Source: Persicaria tinctoria (Eukaryota > Streptophyta > Magnoliopsida > Caryophyllales > Polygonaceae). From it: DNA of 64,000 nucleotides. Each line of letters begins with the position of its first letter. The first letter of the stretch is position 1. The notes beneath the pieces were generated by a model, which saw nothing but the letters and a program-made list of their open reading frames with translations, did not search any database and was not told the origin of the DNA. Shown piece after piece: positions 12,400 to 25,425 of this stretch. The position numbers and the translations under genes are program-made. The stretch covers positions 18,499,475-18,563,474 of the forward strand of contig JBANSL010000009.1 of assembly GCA_037127255.1 (NCBI GenBank). The letters are read 5' to 3'.

Positions 12400-13330
12400 A
12401 TCCCTTTAGTTTTCAATCTTCTTCCTTCCATGGAGATCCTTCCTTCCTTCAATACGGTGGATCGATGGTGAGAAGTGGGGTTAGGCTTCGCATCTTTCTC
12501 TCTACTTTCATGGATCCATCGATCCTCTCTCTATTCTACAACGATACCGAGGAGAGTGGCGGATGAGCCGCTCTATCGTGAGGGCCTACTTGCATCAAGG
12601 GCAGCTTCTTCTTCTCGACATTGGCAACCATTCAAAAACCCTATTCTCGACAGAGCATGCCATCATTCACCTCTTGGGGCGATTCGTCGGACTTTCCTTC
12701 ACCCTCGATGCTAGTGTTCATCTCGTTCTCTGTTTACCCTTACCATGTTAGAGATTCATCTGAATTTTGTTCTAGAAACTCTCTAATCGGTTCAATCTTC
12801 ACTTGCCTTCATCAATTTTGTTCGCCCTCTCCATTTGCAACACTTCCCGACCCCATCTGTTCGCTTTCTTCAATCAATTAGGGCTCTCTGAGTCTCAGGT
12901 TCGTTCGTTGATTCTCTTTTGGCTCTCTTCGAATAATTATTCCTCGATTTCATCTTCTCGATGTAGTTAGGGCTCGAGCTTTGCAGTAGCATCTGACGAA
13001 TCTATAGATTGCGACTATTGTTCTGTAGTTTGAGTCTATTGAATATGTCAATGATGCAAGTCAAAAGACAGATTTTGCAGAGTCGATTGCATCCGGTGTG
13101 AGCCATATAAACCTGGTATATTAAGTTTTGAGATTTTCTTTGCTGTCCAGGAGCAGATTCTGTTTAACTTTTGAGAACAAGGATAAGCAAGTCAATTAGT
13201 TAGATCTCTAGTGAATGGCTTACCATAGTCTTTTCTACTTTAATTTTCCTGTTTATCATTCCTGATTAACCCTTGGCTTTATTGGATATAGGTGATGGGA
13301 AGGTCCTCTCCTAGTGACAAGCTTTTGCTT
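12400..13330 (+). other. 5'-UTR-like or captured gene segment, no clear protein
   Basis: A pyrimidine-rich, moderately GC-rich stretch with small overlapping frames (for example from 12475 and 12563), AGGGCTCTCTGAG- and TAGGGCTCGAG-like leader sequence, and no recognisable domain. It lies just inside the left end of element X and reads inward. It may be a captured promoter/leader or the element's own leader. Confidence 0.3.
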
Positions 13331-13479
13331 GTAAATAATCCCAAAAAACAAAACACAAAGGCAAACCAATTTATTATCAAATGGGAATCTGCAGAAATGG
13401 CAATAGCCCAAAGTAGAGAAGTATTTCAACTCTGAGTGTTTACCGTGTCAATCATCTGGGTAATCAACTTTGAGTCCTC

Positions 13480-13790
13480 ACTTTTGGTTTTTGCCAGCTA
13501 GCTTGCGGAAAATGAGAGCAAAAGTTGATTTCACGATCTTCCAAGGATGGAAAATCACCCCCAATCTTCTGAAGCTGGGGCAAGTTCCATAGCTATAGGT
13601 ACTGTAAGCTGCGCAGAGATGGCAATGTTGATGATGATGGCCCCGCAGAGTCAAACACGGCTATTAGCTGATCACAGGACCTGATTTCGAGTCTTTGGAG
13701 ATTTTCTGGAAGCATCGATGAAGAGAGAACATGCGTCAACTTTGGGCCGGAGACTTTCCTTCCCTTTTTTCCAGAGAATATCAATGTGTG
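13480..13790 (-). pseudogene. NLR (NBS-LRR) leucine-rich-repeat fragment
   Basis: On the minus strand a frame reads LPENLQRLEIRSCDQLIAVF, then LPSLRSL, a TAG stop, then LWNLPQLQ...DFPSLED. This order (LP.NLQ.L.I..C..L, LPSL..L..L.LWNLP.L, FPSLE) is characteristic of the LRR region of CC-type plant disease-resistance proteins, where LRRs recognise effectors. No NB-ARC motif (P-loop, GLPL, MHD) is visible nearby, and the frame ends soon after with another stop. It is a short relic inside element X, either captured by it or an older gene remnant. Confidence 0.6.
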
Positions 13791-14456
13791 GTAGGCTAGT
13801 TTGGTGAAGAAATTCAGTAGATAAAACTTTACTCAAGGGTTTGAATGTGTTATATTTGTGGTTGCCTTTGAATTGTATTTGCTTGATATGGACTTTTTGG
13901 TTAAATTTCAAGTTTAGTTCTTAGATATACTTCAATACGATTAGAGTATCTTCTTGACTTTTCTTTTCATGTTGCTCTTTGCTTTGGGGAAGATGGACTA
14001 GATATATGTACAATCACTTATATGAAATTGCTTGATTTACTTGTGTTTGATTGATTACTTAATCTTAGTTTCTTAAAATCTCCAGAGTTGCATATTTTCT
14101 GTAATTGTGAGCAAATCAAAATACTTTTGGTTCAACCGTTTGATTATGTGAAGTGCAAATTGCTCTGTTCAATCCCTTACATCGATCCTCCATGCTTCTT
14201 TTATAAAATCTTTTTAATGCTGCTTGTTATTCAGGGCTACTTGATCTAACTATGTAATAGTCTTTGTTTATCTTTTCCACATTGTCCTGCTTAAGCCTTT
14301 TGAAGTTTTGTACTAAAGCCTATTAGCTCAAAATGGGAGAGCAATGTGTCTACGCACAAATATGCGGATTTAAACCCCGTATAGGCTATCTATATGGTAT
14401 CTCTTATTATGTTTCTCTTCGTGAATAGTATCAGGTGCAAAAATAAAATTATAATG

Positions 14457-14585
14457 TGCAGTTGTGCAACTGTGAAGTGCATTTGTGCAACTGTGAAGTG
14501 CATTTGTGCAACTGTGAAGTGTATTTGTGCAACTGTGAAGTGCATTTGTGCAACTGTGAAGTACATTTGTGCAACTATAAGATAA
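14457..14585. repeat. Six 21-bp tandem repeats, CATTTGTGCAACTGTGAAGTG
   Basis: Near-perfect tandem copies with unit CATTTGTGCAACTGTGAAGTG. Because 21 is divisible by three, frames stay open on both strands and would give heptapeptide repeats. This is the most homogeneous part of the larger array. Confidence 0.95.
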
Positions 14586-15733
14586 TAAAGTGCAAAAATA
14601 AAACTGTAATGTGCACATTTAGAGTACAAGTGTGCAAAAGTAAGATTCAATTGTGCAGATTTAAACTACAATTGTGCAAAAGTAAGATACAATTGTACAC
14701 ATTTAGAATACTTTGAGTAGGCGGAACCATTCTTTTTTTTTCCTTCTCCACATTCTTACCGGCAGGAATTTGCCTATGATTTTTTCAACTTATATTTTTA
14801 TATAGAAAAATCTTCTTATTTCTTCACCGCGGGTTCTCGCGATTCAATTGTGCAGATTTAAACTACAATTGTGCAAAAGTAAGATACAATTGTGCAAATT
14901 TATAATACAAGTGGGCAAAAGTAAGATACAATATGTGCAAATTTAGAATACAATTGTGCAAAAGTAAGATACAATATGTGCAAATTTACAATACAATTGT
15001 GCACTTTTAAGCATTGTAATATGAATTTTAAGCACTTCAACTTTTAGTTTGAATGTGCACTTTTAGTTTCAAAAAGTGCAAATATAAAAATTAAATGTGA
15101 AATTTTAGTTTCAAAAAGTGCAAATATAAAAATTAAATGTGCAATAAAGAACGAATCTTGACAAGCAATGTGTATAGGTTGATCACTGAAGATGGATGCT
15201 TGAGTTGATCAGTGAAGACGAATGCTTGTAAATAAAGAATAAATCTTGACAAGCAATGTGTATAGGTTCTGGTGGTGTTTACGGTGTTAACCACCACTCG
15301 GCATCGATGCTCTCCAGTTCCAACTTCCTCTACAACTGGTTGAAACCTTACTCTCCTATTTCAGCTTAACCCCATTATGACTTTATGCCCAATCTAACGT
15401 AGATATTGATATCAAATATCCATCTCAGTCTATTGAGGTATACAATTGCCATGGCTCAAAATTTTAGTTTTGTAATTTCCTCCTCTCTTTGGACTTTAGA
15501 AGTGCATATTATGGATTTTTTTCCTGCTCAGTCTATTGACATGTCTGTTAGGTTAACAATAAGCAAATCATCAGTCCAATTTCACATGTAACTGAAGCCA
15601 TAACTGATTCTTACAGTGCAGACTGCTATATTATATACATTACAAAGATAAGACATTAAAGTGCATAATTAAGATTAAAAAGTGCATTATTTAGTTTAAA
15701 ACGTGCATAAATAAGATTATAATGTGCATGATT

Positions 15734-15839
15734 AACAATTTGAGATTGTTGTGTTCTTGTTTATGATATAACCTATGTGGGATTCGAACCCACATCTTTG
15801 TGCATACGCACATTGCTCTTCCAATTAGGCTAATAGGCC
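15734..15839 (-). promoter_or_regulatory. End A of unit 1: tRNA-like domain with pol III B box
   Basis: Read on the minus strand: acceptor GGCCTAT/ATAGGTT pairs (two G-U), D stem, a hairpin TGTGC-GTAT-GCACA where the anticodon arm should be, a T arm GTGGG/CCCAC and an exact B box GGTTCGAATCC. The A box TAGCCTAATTGG is slightly off consensus. A second small hairpin, AACAAT-loop-ATTGTT (15734-15750), follows. Transcription, if any, would run into the array. This is not a functional tRNA, because it has no 7-nt anticodon loop. Confidence 0.65.
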
Positions 15840-16455
15840 AAAAATATTCTATCAAAGTGCTAAGAAAGAATCAAGCACATAAGTAGTGTTTTTCTTTTAT
15901 GAATCGGGCATTAATAAACTCTGATTATCATTTCTAAAATAAAATAAAAAAATGTGCCATCTGATTTCCCTAAATCAAACAGCCCAGCTATGCTCTATCA
16001 AAGAAACCATCCTACTAGGAGTCACAACAATCTAGCAACTATCAAGAGCATCAAGAGACACAAATTCACTAACTAAACATACCTCCTACCCTAAATGAAT
16101 ACAGCAGACTACTAAAAGCCATAAATACTGATAATGGGTTGTGGATACTTCAATTCAAACAAGACCCCCAATGAGCTACCTTTGCACAAGGCAAGAATAT
16201 TATCAAAGATTTGCAGTAAAGAAAATGTTTTTTTTTAAATCATATTTATACTAGCAATACTCTCAAAGCGCTGCCATTAAGCACATAAATTTGAAACCAC
16301 CCGAGATCACATTTACAACATAATCAATTGAATGTTAAGCTGAACAGTACAACACTAAAGCAGCCACTGAAGATGACCCCCGGGAGGGCACCAATACATC
16401 TTTACTATTTGCTCAATGTACATGGTTAAACAGAAGTACATAATGAGGCAATTAA

Positions 16456-19665
<3,210 letters not shown>

Positions 19666-19670
19666 ATTAA

Positions 19671-20200
19671 GCACATCCAATTCATTCTAGACACTTTTCC
19701 AGATTCACTATCGCCATAAGCAAGCTAAATTGTAACAGAAAAATAGATACTTCAATTATCCACACTAAACCAATTCAAAAAGAGAGTGATAGAGCAAGGT
19801 TTCAGCAATATATAACCAAAGCAACTTTTATATCTGTTACTTGTAACTGTATAAGCAATCACTGCATTGCACAAAACAAATTGAAATCATCTTCACATCA
19901 TTTTAGCTTATTCACCTCAATTGTTGATTCATCACAACAAATCAACCTCTAACACCACACACAATGATAGGACATGTAGGTCTTCATATATCAAATTATC
20001 GCAGCATATGGTTTACACACAACACAGAATTAGTAAGGAAATCTTGAACAGATGTCCAATTTAAGGAATCAAATGCCAAATCGGCAAACCCTAAACCTTA
20101 ATTCTAATGTATAGGTTCACAAATTCTAGAAGCAATTAACACCGAATAAGCAAGAAATTTTCTCCTATCGATATTCAATTCAATACGCATCATATATATC
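19671..20200. other. Non-coding interior of element X
   Basis: AT-rich DNA between the giant LTR and the GC-rich right-end segment. No frame, motif or repeat is recognised. Confidence 0.5.
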
Positions 20201-20700
20201 TATACAGATTCTAGAAGCAAAATAAACTCACCTCCAATCCGGAGGAGTAGTAGAAACGCTGACAGAGGCAGCGGAGGGGAGAACAGATCGAGAAATTGAA
20301 GGCTTCAAATGCTCGAACATAGATCAATGCGACCAACTTTTTCTGCCTCTATAGGCGGAGCAATTGAAGGCGGAGCAAAGTTGGATCTGGTAAGGAATCT
20401 AACCAGATCTGAGATCCATCGTCCTCTCCGCTGAAGCGCTTCTCGCTCTCAGGCTCTTAGCATCACTGGCTTCCAATTGGTGCTCGGATCCGCCGCTCAT
20501 CGAGAAAGGAGGAGACGGGACACTGCTCAGCGAGAAGGAGAAGAGGAGACGCTCTCGGCTTCCAACCGATGAGGATGATGAGAAGGTCGGGGCGGCGGAT
20601 GGAGGCGAGGAGGCCGACCATGGCGGAGATGGAGGCAGACAGATCTGAATGAGAAATGCGTCCCAGCGAGAGGAGGAAGAATGTGTTATTTTGGCCGGTT
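20200..20700 (-). other. 5'-leader/first-exon-like segment at the right end of element X
   Basis: On the minus strand a CT-rich leader precedes an ATG near 20621 with a short frame (MVGLLASIRRPDLLIILIG...) that stops after about 50 codons. A donor-like GGAGGTGAGTTT follows near 20231, leading into AT-rich DNA. This looks like the first exon of an unknown transcript reading inward from the TIR. I cannot name a product. Confidence 0.3.
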
Positions 20701-20820
20701 CAACACCGGTTCAGTTTTTTTTTTAATAAATCCCACCCGCGTCCTGGTTTCCATTAAAAAAATAAATTTTACACGTTAAGCCAATTTTACACGTTAAGGA
20801 CTTTTTACATTTTAAAGCTT

Positions 20821-20822
<2 letters not shown>

Positions 20823-20864
<42 letters not shown>

Positions 20865-21168
20865 ATTGACTCCGGTGAAAACATCAAATTGTGGTAAAAA
20901 CCGTGAGGACTACTTTATAACTTGGTTTATTTGAAACCTATGCTAAAAACCTCAATCACACGGTGACTTTACAACTCGGTTCAACCTAAAAACCGTGCTA
21001 AAAACTCCAATTTTAAAATTACACATGACTTTATAGTTCGGTCAAGCCTAAAAATCGTGCTAAAAACTCATATTTTAAAATTACATAGTGACTTTATAGC
21101 TCGATTTTATTCAGAACCGGGCTAAAATTTGTGACTTTATAGATCGGTTCTATTTATATATATATATA
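20823..21168. repeat. 63-bp tandem repeats between two (TA)n tracts
   Basis: (TA)n at 20823-20862, then four to five degenerate repeats with GACTTTATAGNTCGGTT near their starts (20964, 21027, 21090, 21133; spacing 63, 63, 43) and CCTAAAAACCGTGCTAAAAA inside, then (TA)n at 21154-21168. The left end (GGGATTGACTCCGGTGAAAA, with GTGGTAAAA 18 bp later) resembles the 18-bp subrepeats of elements X and Y. Confidence 0.8.
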
Positions 21169-21745
21169 GGGTGAGGTTAAAGTGAAAAGGGGGCTTAAGA
21201 TGAAAATAATGCTTAAAGTGAAAAAAAACATACCGCGTGTAGAAGCAAGCAACGCTCTCGGACTCCCGCACCCACACCCACCTCGAGCCACCTCCGGCCA
21301 CCAGCGACCAGCCGCCCTCGAGCCCACCGCTGTGCGCACCCCCGAGCCCAGACCTGGCCCTGTTCGAGCCACCCCCGAGCCCAAACGTGGCCCTGTTCGA
21401 GCCACTTGTTCGCGCCCACCAGCAGCTTCGTTGTCGGCCTCCCACACCGCCCCACGAGCCACCTCCGGCCACCAGCCACCACCTGCTCGAACCCCCTCCC
21501 TCAGCCGCACCCCCCGAGACCGGAACCCACATGGTTCGAGCCCAGCCGAGCTCACACCGAGCCTATCTCCCCCATAAGTGTTGTTCGACATTTTTGGCTC
21601 GAAATACCTTCGAAATCCCGATTTTGCTCCTTGTTTCAACTCGAATTTGGTATGATTTCTATCCCTAAACTTGTTTATTACAATTGTTTAGATTGTTTGA
21701 ATGATTTAGGTTGAGATTGAAAACCTAGGGTTTGATTTAGGAGCG

Positions 21746-22224
21746 GAATTTGGGGCTTTTTGCCAAAAGCCAAATTGATTGAAATTGATGATATGGTTGT
21801 GTTGTTGGGTTGAGTTTGAGCTAATTTCATGTTCATATAATTGTCAAATTGTTTATAGATCATTAGCTAATTGGATTTTAGAATTTCATAGTGCGATATG
21901 CTTTAGAATTTGGGGCTTTTTTCCAAAAGCCAAATTGATTGAAATTGATGATATGGTTGTGTTGTTGGGTTGATTTGGAGCTAATTTCATGTTCATAGCA
22001 TTGTCAAATTGTTTATGGATCATGATTTAATCGGATTTTAGAATTTTATTGCGATATATTTTAGAATTTGGGTTTTTTTTGCCAACATCCAAATTGATTG
22101 AAATTGATTATATGGTTGTGATGTTGGGTTGATTTGGAGCTAATTTCATGTTCATAGCATTGTCAAATTGGTTGTAAATCATGAGCTAATTGGATTTTAG
22201 AATTTTGTTGCGATATGCTTTAGG
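21746..22224. repeat. Three tandem copies of a 159-bp repeat
   Basis: Copies begin GAATTTGGG at 21746, 21906 and 22064 and share CAAATTGATTGAAATTGAT and GAGCTAATTTCATGTTCATA. They show few differences and no coding content. They lie immediately left of the tRNA-ended unit. Confidence 0.9.
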
Positions 22225-22264
22225 TCGATTAGGTTCTTCTATTTTAGTATGAAAATCATAATTT

Positions 22265-22372
22265 AGCCTATTAGCTCAATTGGTAGAGCAATGTGCGTTT
22301 GCACAAAGATGTGGGTTCAAATCCCACATAGGTTACATAATAGACAAGAGCGCAACAATCGCAAATTGTTAA
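22265..22372 (+). promoter_or_regulatory. End A of unit 2: tRNA-like domain with intact A and B boxes
   Basis: Acceptor AGCCTAT pairs with ATAGGTT, the D stem is GCTC/GAGC, and the T arm is GTGGG-TTCAAAT-CCCAC. The A box TAGCTCAATTGG and B box GGTTCAAATCC match the RNA polymerase III consensus. The anticodon arm is replaced by TGTGC-GTTT-GCACA. A small hairpin, AACAAT...ATTGTT, follows at 22354-22370. A T4 run near 22415 could end a transcript of about 150 nt. Pol III use is inferred. Confidence 0.65.
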
Positions 22373-22983
22373 TCATGCACGTTATAATCTTAGTTATGCA
22401 CAAATGTATACTACTTTTGCACAATCCTATCTTACCTTTGCACAATTGTATTATTAGATATGCACAACATAATGTTACATTTGCAAAACATAGTGTTATA
22501 TTTCCACAACTTAAAGTTATATTTTGCACAATATAATGTTATATTCGCACAACATAATATTATATGTGCACAACGTAACATTATATTATTAGATATGCAC
22601 AACATAATGTTACATTTGCAAAACATAGTGTTATATTTGCACACCTTAAAGTTATATTTGCACAATATAATGTTATATTCGCACAACATAATATTATATG
22701 TGCACAACGTAACATTATATTATTAGATATGCACAATATAATGTTACATTTGCAAAACATAGTGTTATATTTGCACAACTTAAAGTTATATTTGCACAAT
22801 ATAATGTTATATATGCATTATATCATCTTATTTGTGCACATTATTATTTTATTATTGCACTTTATAATCTTATTCATGAACGGGAACACAAAAAAAAGCA
22901 ACCATAAATAGCTTATGCGGGATTTTGAACTCGAACCTTTGTGCATGTGCACATCACTATACCATTTTTTGAGCTAATATGCT
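22265..22983 (+). mobile_element. tRNA-ended TGCAC-array unit, copy 2 (719 bp)
   Basis: End A (22265-22335, plus strand) and end B (22910-22983, minus strand) are inverted tRNA-like domains. Between them are about 22 units of 21 bp, consensus GCACAACATAATGTTATATTT, organised into three higher-order copies of 134-135 bp (marker TTATTAGATATGC at 22451, 22586, 22720). The orientation is opposite to the copy at 14317-15839: the end A sequences agree beyond the tRNA-like part (CAACAATC-CAAATTGTTAATCATGCAC in both), and the end B sequences resemble each other. No protein gene. Confidence 0.8.
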
Positions 22984-23339
22984 TTTAATGGCACATGTTG
23001 CATTAAAGTACAAAACTGTCATAAAATAGCGGTCCATAAAGAAATTTTTTTGTATGACACATTATGAAAATGCACATTTATTAATAATAACATTTATTGT
23101 ATTATTTGTTCACTTTATATTTTGTAATCTCATCTTTTTCCCTTTTTAAAATAAAGACAAAAACTGTAATGTAACATTCTTGTTGTATTTTTTTAATATT
23201 ATAGTTGCACCTAACAATATTATTTCAAATAAAAATTACGGGCTAAAATCTGTAATTTTCATAATTGAAATAAGGGCAATATTCGTATGAATGGAAAGTT
23301 TGGGGAGGCGTGTGAAATTTACCCCATAATTAGGGTCAT

Positions 23340-23535
23340 TTAACCATTTTCCCATTTACTCATAAAATTAGGCACATTTACACCAAAATTATGCCCATTT
23401 ATTCATTACTCATTTAATTAGGCTCATTTACACCAAAATTAGGCCCATTTATTCATTATTCATTTAATTAGGTCCATTTACATTTAAATTAGGCCCATTT
23501 ACATCCAAATTAGACTATTTTCACTTTAAAAAGGA
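23340..23535. repeat. Short degenerate repeats AATTAGGCCCATTTACACC
   Basis: Seven or so copies of AATTAGGCCCATTTACA or its ATTCATT variant, about 21-27 bp apart, just inside the right TIR of element Y. Confidence 0.8.
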
Positions 23536-23746
23536 TTTTCATCTTAAGCCCCATTTTCATTTGAACCTTTACCTATATATATATATATATATATTAGTGC
23601 TAGTGTACTCACAAATCCGGGGAGTTGATTGATTTAAATGGATGGTTGTGATTATTATACATTTTTTTTTTAATTCAGAACCGATGGGGCCCACTGACTG
23701 TTTTGAGTCACTTGTCCATGTGGATGGAGTGTGATTGTGTGAACAC

Positions 23747-24540
23747 TAGGGGTGGGCATAATCGGGTACCCGATACGAACCGGGTAATCGTGATGGGTAT
23801 TCGAAACCATTTATGTCCAAACTGGCGAACCGTACACGAACCGTTTCGAGCCGGGTATCCGACACGGTAACGCTAATCGGTTCCGTGTCGGATACCCGGG
23901 TACCCGACACGAACCATCTATTTTTTTTATTTTTTTTTTACATGGTTACAACCTTACTAGGCTGCTGGACCTGTCGGATCTGGGCTGGACCTGCTGAGAG
24001 GGAACAATTGAAAGGAAATAAAAAATGAAATAAAGAGGTAACAGTGGGGATCGGTTCCGTGTCGGATACATGGGTACCCGACACGAACCATCTATTTTTT
24101 TTTTTTTTTTTTTTTTACATAGTTACAACCTTACTGTGCTGCTGGACCTGTCGGGCCTGTCGGATCTGGGCTGGACCTGCTGAGAGGGAACAATTGAAAG
24201 GAAATAAAAATGAAATGAAGAGGTTCCAGTGGGGATCAAACCTGGGACGCCTTCCCAACGCATGTACTTACCCTTCCCCATAACCATCTACGCTACCGAA
24301 GCTTCTTGTTACTTAAAGGATTCTATTTACACTAGTATTATACTACCCAGCCTAAAAATAAAATAAAATAAATAATTTAAACGGTTCGTGTCGGGTATCC
24401 GAAAAGGCAATTTCCCCGATCCGAACAAGAACCGTTTACAACCGTGTTTTCTCGCTTCGTGTTTTTTTCGTTTCGTGTTTTTTCGGTTTCGGGTTTTTTC
24501 GTGTTGTGTTTTCGATTTCGGGCTTTTTTGCACACCCCTA
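23747..24540. mobile_element. Non-autonomous hAT element (794 bp, TSD GTGAACAC)
   Basis: Ends TAGGGGTGGGCA and TGCACACCCCTA are inverted, and an 8-bp duplication GTGAACAC lies at 23739-23746 and 24541-24548, as expected for the hAT superfamily. The interior has two direct copies of a segment of about 165 bp (from about 23877 and 24052) with GTGTCGGATAC/GGGTACCCGACACGAAC, then a tRNA-like module on the minus strand (B-box-like GGTTTGATCCC at 24231-24242; A-box-like TAGCGTAGATGG near 24284-24295). No transposase. Confidence 0.88.
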
Positions 24541-24759
24541 GTGAACACTCATGTGAACGGTAGGGAATTCAATTTGGGTTAGTTTGGATGTTTTTTTATT
24601 TATGGGCCCGATTTTTATTTTTTATTTTTATAATAAACCCCTGTGGATATATGTTGAATTGTTAAGATTATGTAAAAAAATAAAAATTTCATAAAAAATA
24701 GATTATGATTTATTCTAATTAACGCTCCATATTATTATTGTGAATTTTCCTAAAAAAAT

Positions 24760-25425
24760 AGATTTTTCGAAAGTATAGATAGATTATTCAAAGGTAACGA
24801 TGGATTATTAGATGATATCAATAGATTATCGATTATATCAAAGGATTATTTAGTGCTACGGCCGACAAATTTTCACTGATACATTGATTATTCGAAGGTA
24901 TCGATAGATTATTCGATGATATCGATGGATTATTCGATGATATTAATAGATTATTCGATTGTATCAAATGGTTTTTTAGTCCTACGACCGAAAAATTTAC
25001 ATTGTTAATAGCTTCTTATCGCCTAGCACGCACCCTCAAGCCGTCATGAACTTTTGTCAAACTTCATGTTAACAAATAACTAATAATTATTTGATGATAT
25101 AGCTGGATTATTCAATGGTATTGCTGGATTATTTGATCGTATCGACGGATTATACGATGATATCGATGGATTTTTCTAATAAGCTAGCACCCTGAAAACA
25201 CACCTAACTTTTACCTAAAAATTATTCTATGGTATCGCTTGATTATTCGATGGTATCGTTTGATTATTCGATCGTATCGCTTGATTATTCGATTGTATAA
25301 CTTGATTATTCGATGGTGTTACAATATTATTGGTTACTTATGTCATTTAAAAAAATAACTAGAAATTATTCGATGGTATCACTGGATTATTTGATGGTAT
25401 CACATGATTATTCGATGGTATTTAT
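24760..25425. repeat. 21-bp degenerate repeats GATTATTCGATGGTATCGCTT
   Basis: Blocks of 21-bp units with core GATTATTCGATGGTATCG, at 24775-24960, 25088-25180, 25213-25315 and 25366-25420, separated by unrelated short spacers. No protein or TIR could be assigned. This is a second, sequence-unrelated family with the same 21-bp period as the TGCAC arrays. Confidence 0.85.

Larger units (their letters stand above)
14317..15839 (-). mobile_element. tRNA-ended TGCAC-array unit, copy 1 (1.5 kb)
   Basis: Bounded by two inverted tRNA-like domains: a degenerate one reading inward at 14317-14388 (end B) and a better preserved one on the opposite strand at 15770-15839 (end A). Between them run spaced TGCAC/GTGCA motifs about every 21-23 bp (14436-14710, 14840-15145, 15615-15730), including six near-identical 21-bp repeats. 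A non-array stretch (15145-15610) holds a duplicated segment, AATCTTGACAAGCAATGTGT (15154 and 15242). The terminal 120-130 bp of end A match end A of the second unit at 22265, beyond the tRNA-like part. No protein is encoded. I found no clear target duplication. Confidence 0.75.
21169..23573. mobile_element. TIR element Y (2.4 kb)
   Basis: The left end (21169-21226) and right end (23518-23573) are inverted copies. Each is three 18-bp subrepeats ending TGAAAA, with core GGGGCTTAAGATGAAAA. Both ends abut (TA)n. The interior holds a GC-rich CGAGCC-repeat segment (21240-21560, long frames on both strands), three copies of a 159-bp repeat, the second tRNA-ended array unit and a short AATTAGGCCCATTTACACC repeat. 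No transposase is present. The TIR architecture parallels element X although the sequence differs. Confidence 0.65.

Noticed and set aside
14457..14585. CRISPR-like array
   Set aside because: The units are contiguous without unique spacers, and the genome is eukaryotic.
21137..21714. A Pro/Arg-rich protein gene in element Y
   Set aside because: All frames are open because of GC-rich CGAGCC-type repeats. No start, splice site or domain supports either strand.
22265..22335. A functional nuclear tRNA gene
   Set aside because: Acceptor, D and T arms fit, but the anticodon arm has a 4-nt loop and no usable anticodon. The same domain recurs as inverted ends of repeats.
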